NCBI RefSeq assembly: GCF_036320965.1 | Contig: NC_092226.1 | Span: 23,860,502 to 23,924,501, forward strand | DNA: 64,000 bases | Direction of reading: 5' to 3' | Source: Panulirus ornatus | Lineage: Eukaryota > Arthropoda > Malacostraca > Decapoda > Palinuridae | Shown here: positions 54,832-64,000 of the stretch, piece by piece | Position numbering within the stretch: the first letter of the stretch is position 1 | Layout of the letters: each line of letters opens with the position of its first letter | Notes under the pieces: model-generated | Seen by the model: only the letters and a program-made list of their open reading frames with translations | Database searches by the model: none | Told to the model about the DNA's origin: nothing | Program-made: the position numbers and the translations under genes

Positions 54832-55690
54832 TGTGGCAACTGTGGGGGTGTGGCAGCTGTGGTGGTCATGTGGCATTTGTGATGGTGTGGCAGCTGGGTT
54901 AGCCTGGCAGCTGGATTGGTGTGGCAACTGTGATCCTGCGGCAACTTTGGTGGTGTGGCAGATGTAGTTGTGTGGTAGCTGGGTTGGTGTGGCAGCTGTG
55001 GGGTGTGGTACTTGCCATAGTTTGTCCACTGTGGGTTTTTTTTTTTAGCACCTGTGAAGGTGTGGTAACTATGGTGGTTTGGCAACCGTAGTGGTGTGGC
55101 AGATGTGGTGGTATAGCAGCTGTGGTGGCATAGCAACTTTGGTACTGTGGCAACTGCGGTGGTGTGTCAACCGTGGTGGTCCGGCAGCTGTGGTGGTGTG
55201 GCAACTGTGGTGGTATGACAGCGTCGGTGACATGGCATCTCTGGCGGTGTGGCAGCCGTGTTGGTATGGCATATGTGGTAGGACAGTTGTGGTGGTATGG
55301 CAGCTTTGTTGGTGTGGCAGCTGTGTTGGTATGGCATATGTGGTAGGACAGTTGTGGTGGTATGGCAGCTTTGTTGGTGTGGCAGATGTGGTGATACGTC
55401 AGCTGTGGTGGTGTGGCTGTTGTGGAGGTGTGTAGCAGCTGTGGTGGTGTAGCAGATGTGATGTCATGTCAGCTGTGGTTGTAGGACAACTTTAGTGGTG
55501 TGACACTCGTGGAGTTACGACAAGTGTGGTGGTATGGTAGCTGTAGAGACGTGGCAATTATAGTGGAGTGGGAGCTGCTGTGGTGTGACGGCTGTCTCTG
55601 TGTGGCACTTGTGGTGGTGTGACAGGTGTGGTGGTATGGCAGCTTTAGTGGTGTTTCAACTGTGTTGATTTGACAGCTGTTCTGGCGTAA
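54832..55690. repeat. 17-bp satellite, about 50 units, with 65-bp higher-order repeat
   Basis: The unit is GTGGTGTGGCAGCTGTG with many single-base variants across 850 bases. Units at 55261-55325 and 55326-55390 form two near-identical 65-base blocks made of four variant monomers, one of them shortened to 14 bases. Most monomers contain the E-box-like CAGCTG. ORFs on both strands are by-products. Confidence 0.93.
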
Positions 55691-55754
55691 GTGGATTGAT
55701 GGAAATGAGTTTATACGAGGATACGAGGACAATGCAAGAAGTGAGACATGAAAT

Positions 55755-56268
55755 AGTAAATCCCTTAATTGCTCTTATCAGTAAATCTCTTGTCACCGAA
55801 CAGCTCCCGAGGAATGGATGTTGGCCAGTGTAACACCAGTATCAAAGATAAGGGCAATAAGTCACAGCCAGAGACAACATTATCTAAACGTCTGGGGTTG
55901 ACAGACTTTTGGAAACCATCGTTTGCAAAATGATTATAAAGCATTTTACAGGACCACCACTTAATAACGATACTAAGCATGGTCTACGACGAAATTCCTC
56001 ATGTCGGATGAATCTACGTGATTCAGTATATATGATGAAAATAGAAAAGTTGCTGTGATCTACTTGGATTTTCAAAAAGCACTTGAGATAGGTCCACATC
56101 AAAGGTTACTAGCAAAAGTTACGTCACATGGTATAGATGGGGTTGTACTTCGGTACTGCGGAAATCTGTTGACCGACTATAAACAGAGAATAGAAATAAA
56201 TGGTCAAGCCTCAGGATGGTTAGACGTAACAAGTGGTGTGCCGCAGGAGTCCTTCTTGGAATAAGTTC

Positions 56269-56345
<77 letters not shown>

Positions 56346-56870
56346 TGTTACTGATAATAGGCTACATTGTAAGACATCGAAATATACAGACGATTCTAAG
56401 CTGGGAAATAAACTTACGGCTAAACGGAACGTCCGTGGCTTCAAATTGGCAAAGGCAAACTGATGGAGTGAACTCATAGGTGGCAAATGGATTTTATGTC
56501 AATAAGCGCAAAGTTATACATATCGACAGTAAACGCGAGACGTTAAACGACAGTATGAAAGTCTGCTGAATTATAAAAGGTAAACAAAGATACGATTTGG
56601 TTGTAATAACGTCTGATGACTTGAACCCAAGTAATCAGTGCACAGAAGCGGTAACAACGGTGAACTAAATTCTGGGATCATGGGAAGGTCTTTCGAATTT
56701 TAGTTAAGGAAAATCGTCCCTACTCTACAGTTCACTGATGCGTCCCCATCTTGAATGCTGTGTCGTCACCTTACTTGAAGAAAGACACAGACAGAACGGA
56801 AAGAGTCCAGCGTCGAACTATCAAGATGATGTATCGAGATGACCCTGTAGTGAAAGCGTAGTGAGAGAAT
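55755..56870 (+). pseudogene. Decayed LINE (family B, CR1/L2/Jockey-like) with internal (TA)n
   Basis: Blocks in order across frames are ISKSLVTEQLP and EEWMLASVTPVSK (55770-55850), HGLRRNSSCRMNL (55975-56020) and VIYLDFQKALE (56055-56090, catalytic D). They continue with HQRLLAKVTSHGIDGVVLRY (56095-56160), INGQASGWLDVTSGVPQES (56195-56250) and, beyond the TA array, LHCKTSKYTDDSKLGNKLTA (56360-56420, equivalent of the FADD box). ERVQRRTIKMM follows near 56800. This is nearly the whole RT domain. Frameshifts and stops occur throughout, and the FADD box is changed to YTDD. Confidence 0.85.
56272..56342. repeat. (TA)n microsatellite inside a LINE RT domain
   Basis: About 35 TA units lie between the GVPQxS and (F/Y)xDD blocks of the LINE. 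The left border reads TTCATTTATATATA, which encodes the conserved F-I-Y-I. Confidence 0.97.
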
Positions 56871-56879
56871 GGCTTACGG

Positions 56880-57340
56880 CCAGCACTGAAGCTGGCTCGC
56901 CAGCTACCCTTCTTTGTGAAGGGTACCATCAAGATTCTTTTGTGTGAGGATCAGGGGACGGTACTGAGTACGCTGTTGATGTCCATTGCCACTAGCACTG
57001 TGTGGGAGGATGGTTGTGGCTAGTTGAAACCATCTAGGATGAGTTTGTGTGAAGTGCGGTTGTGAGGTAATGAGATCTAAAGAAGTATGGATGAAAATGG
57101 AATATCTTGGATTTTGGTCGGTTCTGTTGTGGATCTGTTTCCTGAAGACTTTGGGTATTGATGACGACTGTGATATGAGGAACAAAGAGAAGTTGTGTGT
57201 CTGTAGGATTTCAGGATGCTTGTTTCGTTGGCAGGTTAACTGTTGTTTGGGAGTCTGCTGTGTAACCAGGAGTGGTTGAAGATGTATATTAGTGTTTGAG
57301 TTCCTATTCAACCAAAGTGTCCTGTATGGAAGTCTGATAC
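56880..57340. other. Non-coding stretch
   Basis: Nothing recognised. The ORFs at 56904-57311 (minus) and 57049-57279 (plus) overlap antisense without motifs. Confidence 0.35.
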
Positions 57341-57346
57341 ATAAGG

Positions 57347-57405
57347 GTCAGGTCAAAGGTCAACCCAATCATACTAAAGGGTCACACAGTCGTGTTGAAA
57401 GGGTT
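57347..57405. repeat. Vestige of the 21-bp satellite
   Basis: Two to three diverged units read AAGGGTCACACAGTCGTGTT, AAAGGTCAACCCAATCATAC and AAAGGGTTAAG, in the orientation of locus 3. Confidence 0.45.
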
Positions 57406-57409
57406 AAGT

Positions 57410-57860
57410 AACTCAGGTCACTCACTTGTAATTTGAAAGTCATCTCATTGTTTAAAACATCTCTCGCGTTCGTCTGTTATGGTTGGGTAAATCCATGCTA
57501 ACCCCGTCACCTCATTTTCTCACAAAGCTTGAGTGTATCTCTGTGATGACAACGCACCCGTAAAAACTATGTCAATGCTTCTGGTCGTGTGTTCTGTGTA
57601 CAATGTGATGTGTCGTTTACCCGTGGTCGTTGTTAGCGGGCAATTCATGTCCGGCCCCCCCCCTTTTTTTTCCCAGCAGTACCAGGAATGGATTGGCCAA
57701 TTAGCGAGCTCCACGTGCATGCCGTTATAGGCCGTCATTTGAAAAAACAGCCTCTGATTGGCCCGTCTATTACTGGCGTTCCGGTAAAAATGATGGGTTG
57801 TGCAGAGATCAAAATAAAATTGGAATCTCTCCACAATTAAGTGTCAGTCACGAAATGTAG
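57410..57860. other. Non-coding stretch with paired CCAAT boxes
   Basis: C- and T-runs at 57653-57672 are followed by GATTGGCCAATTAGCGAG (57691-57708), a near-palindromic double CCAAT, and GATTGG near 57756. No gene recognised. Confidence 0.3.
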
Positions 57861-57864
57861 TTTG

Positions 57865-58110
57865 GAAGGGATGTACGTGGGTATGTGCAGGTGGGTTGGA
57901 TAACCAGTGTGATGGTAGGGATGAACGTGGGTGATTGCAGGTAGCGAGGAGGAGGACGGGTGTACTGGCAGGGGTGTACGTGGGTGCGCAGGTGGAGATG
58001 TTAGAGGAAGGCAAGTGGTGAATTGGGTTAGTCTGGCGCAGTTGGTGGTGCAGTTGACTGTCTCATAGACCCAGATGTTGGTGGTGATGTACGGGGTTGT
58101 CCATGGTAGA
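57865..58110. repeat. Degenerate minisatellite with core GGATGTACGTGGGT
   Basis: Units near 57868, 57919, 57972, 58085 and 58115 share GGATGTACGTGGGT or GATGTAC, GTGCAGGTGG and GTGTGATGGTA, spaced about 50-55 bases. Confidence 0.55.
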
Positions 58111-58201
58111 GGGGGTGATGTACATGGGATGTGAAGTAGGTGGTATTGTGATTCGAATTGCTGCGTGCAGGAAATATGTTGGCGTTTATCATATAAGCTA
58201 C

Positions 58202-58203
<2 letters not shown>

Positions 58204-58272
<69 letters not shown>

Positions 58273-58289
58273 GATAGATAGATAGATAG
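58204..58289. repeat. Compound microsatellite (GA)n-(GATA)n
   Basis: About 32 GA units followed by five GATA units. Confidence 0.97.
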
Positions 58290-58599
58290 GTTAACAACGG
58301 TTTATTGAAATCAAATAGCCATTCGGCTGAAAATACACAGTTGAGGTGTTACAGATATTACATAACTGGGAGGTCATGATGGTAACTAGTTAACAAATCA
58401 TAAAACAGCTTATGATCCAGGAGGGGCTGGATATTTCCCCACTTTGGTTAAACTTATGAGTAAGACACATCTAGATAACCAGGTTGGTAGATATATAAGA
58501 ATGTTTAAAGAGTAAATACTGCGGTTTATTTTATCGTGAAGTTGGTTGAACATCAAGTAATGAATAGTTGCAATAACACAGTAGCTGACAAATCACAGC

Positions 58600-60418
58600 C
58601 CTACAAACAGAAACTGAGTTATATCCTTGCTTAGCGGTTCGCATGTTCATGGATTCTTCATGGCCTTCACAGTGGTAAGGATAGGATTGTTCTTATATGT
58701 CTGTACTAGCTCTTATTGTCATCAGTTGATTGTGGTGACGAACGGCGATCCTTTGTGGTGGGGCGATGAGGTGGGGTGGTTTGGGCGGGGAAGTTGACGG
58801 TGTAGTGTCAGCATTTTATTGCCATGCTGCCGTGTCAGCTGCCGGTGTTGGTCGCAGAGGGAGGACAGGTTCTGCGAGATGAGGTGTCTCTTGGTAGGTG
58901 GTGTAAGAAGACCCCAAGGTTGACTTTGCATGCCATTTTCTGCACTCATTCCAACTGGTCCCTCTGTGTAGCTGTTAGTGAGGAGGACCAGGCTGGGGAG
59001 GCGTAGGTGAGCTTAGTTATGCTGAAAATGGTATAGACATTCCATAGCTCAATTCGCAGGACGCTTAGTGATTTCAGTCGGCGGAGAAGGTACAGACGGT
59101 ATGAGTAAGATTTGATGAGAATGCTGACATGATTCCCGGTTTAAACCGTCATTTATAATGACATCAAGAAGTCTTTGACCACCCGGAAGATGTTCGAATC
59201 TAATATTGATGTCAGGGAGCATTCATGTTGATGTCCATCTCCAAAGTATTGATGTGGTTGATGGTGACATCGTCCGCCATAGTCCGCTCCTGAAGGTTGT
59301 TGATGATGTGCTAAAGGACGCTGAAGTCAGGAGAGTTGTTGTTGATAGTAATGCCAAAGGAGAAGTCTACATACTTCCAGCGGTGGTTTGCGTTCAACAC
59401 GGCGTCATTGATAGGGATGAAGAAGCAGAGCGGTCCCATCTTGGTGCCCTGTGGTACACCGCATGTCAGGGGTAATGATGTAGAGGTGGCTTCCCCTCAA
59501 AATTGACGGTTTGGTGTCGCCCAGTCAGGGAGTCCACCAGCCACGAGAAGAGACATCCCCGTGGTCCCAGGTCGATGGCTTCTTTTATGATGATGATATG
59601 CCTTGGCGATGTCTACGAAGGTGAGAGCCACTGAGGTCATGCGTTTCTCCAATTTACGGTATGCGAAGTCTATGAGTCTAATAAGGCAGTGGGTGATGGA
59701 GGAAGATTTCACATTTACAAACTGCTAGGGGTCTACTGAATCAGCAGAATCAGTATAGGCCCAGACTAAGCAAAACTTTCACAAAGTAGACGGAGTGGAG
59801 TGATGGCCACAGGGCGTAAGCTATGAAGAGACTTAGGTTGGTGGATTTGGGTAGCAGAGTGATTTATGCTGCCTTCCAAGCTGTAGGGAATTTAGGTTGT
59901 TTGAGTTAAGCATTGATTATGGCAGTTAGTGGTTTAGCTAATTCATGGGAGAATTACTTGTATATAGTTTCACCGGATAATCTATGGGTGTGGTTGAGCG
60001 TATGGTTTTAAGGCGCTGAAGGCGCTTAACTACGTGATATTCCTCTGTTGTGCTCGGGGGAGATGGGTTTGGTAGGTTGATGGGAGGAGCTGATGTCGAG
60101 TTGTGGTAATCGTTGCCAGTTATCGGCAAGGTGGTTGCTGATTTGATGCGTGGCCTCCTCATTGCCAAGTTGATCTACACAAGGGAAGTGGGAGAGTCTT
60201 CGCTTGTCACAACCAGTTGGTTCTTTTACTCTCTCATACCATTGACTGATGCTGGTCTGCTTCGGATGCTGTACCTTGCGTGGGTAATAGACCTTCGCCG
60301 CAGCTCGTACTTTGCATTGCACCTTGTCGCGAGGTTCCTTCTGGAGGTCGTTATTATGACTTGAACGCACGATTTCTCTGCTGCATAAGTCGTTTGTGGA
60401 TCCAAGGAACGTCGGCCG
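58600..60418 (-). pseudogene. Long decayed LINE (family C, Jockey/CR1 group) from pre-RT region to C-terminus
   Basis: Minus-strand blocks in order begin with VQCKVRAAAKVYYPRKVQHP (about 60320-60260, pre-RT linker) and YHVVKRLQRLKTIR (about 60030). They continue with SSSITHCLIRLIDFAYRKLE then KRMTSVALTFVDIAKAY (59705-59600, catalytic D of motif A) and PLTCGVPQGTKMGPLCFFIL then INDAVLN (59475-59400). HRWKYVDFS follows (motif C, expected YVDD now YVDF), then KSYSYRLYLLRRLKSLSV (about 59120-59060). LTYASPAWSSSLTATQRDQL (about 59010-58950) closes the series. Frameshifts and stops are numerous, and the second catalytic aspartate is lost. The 5' side ends at the (TG) array at 60421. Confidence 0.85.
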
Positions 60419-60420
60419 GG

Positions 60421-60492
<72 letters not shown>

Positions 60493-60495
60493 TGC

Positions 60496-60540
<45 letters not shown>

Positions 60541-60575
60541 TGCATGTCTGTGTGCGTGCGTGTGTGTGGTGTACG
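60421..60575. repeat. Long interrupted (TG)n microsatellite
   Basis: About 150 bases of TG with GCGCGTGCGTGCG near 60487-60501 and TATG/CATG breaks near the right end. It interrupts or terminates the minus-strand LINE. Confidence 0.97.
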
Positions 60576-60579
60576 TGAT

Positions 60580-60895
60580 CATGTCTTCTCCCCACCCTAC
60601 CTTCTGCCCACCCCTACTTCCTGCTCCAGCCTCACCTCTGCCAACCTTCCCCTCCCCACTTTACACATCTCCCCACACCATCTCGTGATCCCATAGCTCC
60701 CCAACTTCGTCTCTAGTATCTCGCTTACACCGTTCTTTTACCTTCCCTAATATGCACTTACCCTTTCCCCATTTTCTTCGCCGTCTCATTTCTCCCCATC
60801 TTCTTTTCGCGCTCTATTCTTTCACCTCAGCACCACTTTCTTTCCCTCACTTCACTCCCCCCATATTCCCCGCACACTTCTCAGTTCACGAGGAA
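60580..60895. other. Pyrimidine-rich non-coding stretch
   Basis: C/T-rich with CCCCAC and TCTCCCC words. No gene recognised. Confidence 0.4.
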
Positions 60896-61064
60896 CACGT
60901 AAACTGTAGATTAATTTCATCTAAGTTCTTTATGATGAAGAATTATGACTTATGCTTTTCGACAGTTGTGTGTAATGACGAGTAATGATGCAGTTTGTTC
61001 CCGGTGTCCGGACTATGACATGGGTGGGCTTAACAATTACCTCTATTGTCATGCTTGGTGTAAT

Positions 61065-61065
<1 letters not shown>

Positions 61066-61141
<76 letters not shown>
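61066..61141. repeat. (CT)n microsatellite, first of a pair
   Basis: About 37 CT units. A second CT array in the same orientation lies about 115 bases downstream. Confidence 0.97.
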
Positions 61142-61143
<2 letters not shown>

Positions 61144-61255
61144 GGAGGCGGTGGGGACCCTGAAGCCACCCCCCCCTCCTTCCATCATGGCTTTACCCCC
61201 TACTTTGTGTCTCCCTTGTTGCCAGTGTCAACCCCCCCCCCCCCACAACCTTGCA

Positions 61256-61257
<2 letters not shown>
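61142..61257. other. Spacer between two CT arrays, C-rich
   Basis: C7 and C11 runs near 61169 and 61231. No coding evidence. Confidence 0.4.

Positions 61258-61326
<69 letters not shown>
61258..61326. repeat. (CT)n microsatellite, second of a pair
   Basis: About 34 CT units. Confidence 0.97.
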
Positions 61327-61329
<3 letters not shown>

Positions 61330-61331
<2 letters not shown>

Positions 61332-62485
61332 GTGGTGGTCGGTGGTCGCCGGTGCAACGAGTCAACACGACGCCAGATCCTTCGTGAGTCCACGGCCTCC
61401 GTGTCCACTCCTATGCTTTCTGTACCTGCAGGCAACTCGCTGATTGATGCTTCTTCTTCAATTATCTCTGGCAGATCCCACATTACAGCTCAATCCGCAA
61501 ATTGTTCTCGGACGGTTAATAATCTACGTCCACCAGTGTCGTGAGACAGGCAGGGGTGTGTCCCCGGACCTTATTCCAGAACTCATGCGTGACATTTGGT
61601 GTGTTTCTCTCTTCTCTCCTAATTTCTGGATATTTTCGGTCGTCACGCGTCCCCGTTTTCCAAGAATTTTGGGACACTTGGTACCTGCTTGGTCTCTGTT
61701 CCTGGCAATTCATGGGGAGTCCTGTACTTGTGTATGGCTACATGTTGAGTGGGGGACGACAATGTATGTTTTACTTGTGGAATTGGGAACTTAATTTACT
61801 TCTGTAGTACTGGAAGGCCAGCGGGATGGATACTTATGTGAAGTGAGGACGATATAAGTTGTATATGGAAGAGAGAAGCCGATGTACCTCTATACTGCCT
61901 GGGAGGTGAGTGGAATGGATGTTTATGTTAAGCGAGGACGACGACTATGTATGGTCTTCACGGGAGAGAGAGAAGGTTCTTTGCCTTTACGTACTAAAGA
62001 AGGCCAATAGGATGGACTCTCCTCTCCACTAATCATGTGGCACAAGTGTATTGTCGAGGAAGCACGACACGGCTGGGGAAGTACTCTGTGTACAATGACA
62101 ACTCTGCTTAAGAAAAAGAAGTGTACTGAGATTAGTATCTCGCTGTGTATCACGCATTATGCTCTATGCCACTGATTACACTAGTCTGTGTACCTTGTAT
62201 GATACGTACTCTACCCACTGAGTTGTCATTGTGTTGCGATGTCTGAAGCAGAGCGATTCACTGTGGCATGACACATGGCATGACACACCCCACAGACGAT
62301 CACTGGACAGCACACAATCACCAGAGAGAGTGACGTATCACACGACGCCACACTGCCAGTCTTGTACTGGCCATATCGTCAAGTATTGGTTGCCAGGCTC
62401 TGCTCTTGCTGGACGTTATATGTTCAACAAATGTGATTTCGTTTTGCCTTTTCTGTTTCCCTCTTCTATTTCACATCTAACACAC
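61330..62485. other. Non-coding stretch
   Basis: 61800-62010 shows loosely repeated GGATGGATACTTATGTGAAG and GGAATGGATGTTTATGTTAA words about 110 bases apart (decayed repeat). No gene recognised. Confidence 0.35.
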
Positions 62486-62489
62486 GCAG

Positions 62490-62596
<107 letters not shown>

Positions 62597-62602
62597 TTTT
62601 CA

Positions 62603-62890
62603 CTATATACAAGTAATTCACTTTCCCTCTTCTATAAGTATTACTTTGGTTTTTGCTCCCGAGAGCTGGCTGCTTGTGTGTCCCCACTACTAGCTAGACC
62701 ACATAATACTTGGCAAGCTGCTGCATCACATGATTACTGTGAGGTCCATGACAACTCAAGGGTGGGCCGTTTTTATAACTGTTTCTTTCCCTACACCAAG
62801 AAGCTTTGGAACTCTGCTCTTTCATGTCTTTCCCAATAACTATGACCTGGCACATTTTAACTGAGAAATTTTTCCACTTCCTCCAAAATT
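62603..62890 (+). pseudogene. Jockey-like LINE RT C-terminal fragment (family D)
   Basis: The frame entering from the TA array reads SLSLFYKYYFGFCSRELAAC then VSPLLARPHNTWQAAASHDY, then NSRVGRFYNCFFPYTKKLWN. This is the well-conserved arthropod Jockey C-terminus, where LSLFYKYYxGxCSxELA, RPRxTRxA, SRxxRFxxSFFPxTxxLWNSLP occur in this order. After LWNSA the frame is broken, and NNYDLAHF continues in another frame. Everything upstream is missing at the microsatellite. Confidence 0.85.
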
Positions 62891-62899
62891 CGGAAATAC

Positions 62900-63210
62900 T
62901 TTCCCTTGTCTCATTTTTCCCTCTCATAATTCTGTCTAGATTTCAGTCAAGGCTCGGCCTTGAAGTGGACTTTTGTAATATGCGCTGGGATGCGTATAGT
63001 ACTTCAGGCGATCTCCCTACGCGCACACTACGCTCACAGTTTCCTGTGTTTACTACAGTCTCCATCGCACCCTCATGCTTTCTCCGTTACACGACTCTCC
63101 TTTCAACCAACATCTTTCCCGCAACTGTCCTTTGTAAACTTCACTACCAAGTACGTAAACTCATTCACAACTTGCAGCTCTTCATCATGCAATGATGATT
63201 TTGCAGCTTG
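62900..63210. other. Non-coding stretch
   Basis: No recognisable motif. The 129-codon ORF at 62806-63195 begins inside the LINE fragment in a different frame. Confidence 0.35.
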
Positions 63211-63214
63211 CTCT

Positions 63215-63490
63215 TATCCACACTCTCCGCATACACACATCACCGATCCGACCCACCATTCTGTCTTCCACTGTCGTCGCCAACAACACCGCGTCATCTA
63301 AAAACAGCAACTTCGGCAAATTCCGATCTAGAACTGGATCGCAATCAGCGAACCTATTATCATCACACACACACACACACACACACACACCACAACAAAG
63401 ACCCCATCCATAAAGACATTGAACAACCACAAAGACATCACACAACCTTGACGAACTCCCACATTTATTTCAGATCACTCACTCATGTCC
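63215..63490 (-). pseudogene. Decayed LINE (family A) fragment around the FADD box, with internal (CA)n
   Basis: Antisense words CCCCATCCATAAAGACATTG, AACAACCACAAAGACATCAC and ACAACC (63403-63447) align with CCCCATCCATAAACAAATTA, AACAACCATGGAGACATCAC and ACACC at 36508-36545, which encode NLFMDG and VMSPWLF. On the minus strand, KLLFLDDAVLLA at about 63320-63280 corresponds to QLLFADDTALVA. A (CA) array at 63364-63391 sits between the two blocks. Confidence 0.75.
63364..63391. repeat. (CA)n microsatellite inside LINE remnant
   Basis: About 14 CA units replace part of the LINE between two recognisable RT blocks. Confidence 0.95.
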
Positions 63491-63629
63491 CCACTTTAAT
63501 CATAAGTAAACTTAATTCCTCCTTATTCTTTTTTATTCCGGAGATCGATATAGGACATCTATCTTTCTATCTCTCTATAAGTTATCTATCTTGCTGTCAC
63601 AATACCGTTAGCGTGCTGATACCGTCTCA

Positions 63630-63920
63630 GGGTACTGACAGCTGCGATAGATGGTGATCTTCCGTCGGTCGAGCTTGCCTGAGAGACAAGTGGGTCTTGT
63701 GTTGCCTGATTCCTGTCATGTATCGAGTCTCCGTGAGAGACAGTGAAAGAGTAGGAGGTCACGAGATGTTGAGACTTTTGTCTTGCTTCTATGTGAGATG
63801 GTGAGAGACTAGGTCTTGTCATGCAAGATTCTATATCATTCATTGTTTCTATGTGAGGTACTGAGAGGATGGGGGTCTTGAACTGCGTGAGTCTTACAGT
63901 TCATCATGTCTATATGTGTG
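63630..63920. repeat. Degenerate minisatellite with core CTATGTGAGATGGTGAGAGA
   Basis: TCTCCGTGAGAGACAGTGAAAG, TTCTATGTGAGATGGTGAGA and TTCTATGTGAGGTACTGAGA, each followed by a GGTCTTG-like word, recur at about 63725, 63788 and 63847. An older unit lies near 63645. The period is about 60 bases. Confidence 0.6.
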
Positions 63921-64000
63921 TGTGTGATATCATGATTGACTGAGACTTGTGTTCGAGGAATCTTTGTGTTTATGGTGTGTGTCTGTGTATGTGTGTGTGT

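Overview
This is non-coding, repeat-saturated eukaryotic nuclear DNA. No host protein-coding gene, rRNA or operon could be supported on either strand. Very long pure (TA)n, (CA)n and (GA)n tracts, many unrelated minisatellites, several clades of decayed LINEs, a Penelope-like element with a GIY-YIG endonuclease and tRNA-derived SINEs point to an arthropod. A malacostracan, most likely decapod, crustacean fits best. That placement rests on recalled features of such genomes, not on a host gene.

Layout. 1-7 kb: unique DNA, a candidate TIR-bounded segment (1209-2337), degenerate minisatellites, and a (TC)n-(TATC)n-(TA)n compound array. 7-14 kb: Penelope-like remnant (minus), decayed LINE (plus), a short retroelement, a 44-bp perfect palindrome, a 24-bp minisatellite of about 51 units nested in an older degenerate repeat, and a CR1/L2-like LINE remnant. 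14-24 kb: minisatellites, AAT-type repeats with a 228-bp duplication, and a LINE C-terminal remnant (minus). 24-36.9 kb: two arrays of a dispersed 21-bp satellite, four copies or fragments of a short retroelement with (TA)n tails, a LINE 3' end, and the only intact reverse-transcriptase ORF (35636-36880, minus). 37-50 kb: minisatellites, a CCAAT-cored 42-bp repeat, a Jockey-like fragment, tRNA-derived SINEs and a third array of the 21-bp satellite. 50-64 kb: three more LINE remnants on the plus strand, two on the minus strand, a 17-bp satellite with a 65-bp higher-order repeat, tRNA-derived SINEs and large microsatellites.

How the parts relate. One LINE family (family A here) is present as an intact 3' half at 35.4-36.9 kb and as decayed copies at 8.4, 31.7, 51.0 and 63.2 kb. 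Its 3' tail matches the tail of the roughly 250-bp short element at 9.4, 26.1, 32.1, 34.5 and 35.2 kb, which suggests a LINE/non-autonomous partner pair. Both tails end in (TA)n, and about six of sixteen (TA)n arrays abut such a tail, so retroposition appears to seed microsatellites here. A separate (TA)n sits exactly where a LINE should encode its F-I-Y-I-N-D motif. The 21-bp satellite occurs at three loci in both orientations plus a vestige, so it has spread beyond simple local slippage.

All family assignments come from reading translations and recalling family motifs. No database search was run. Many coordinates of decayed elements are approximate to tens of bases.
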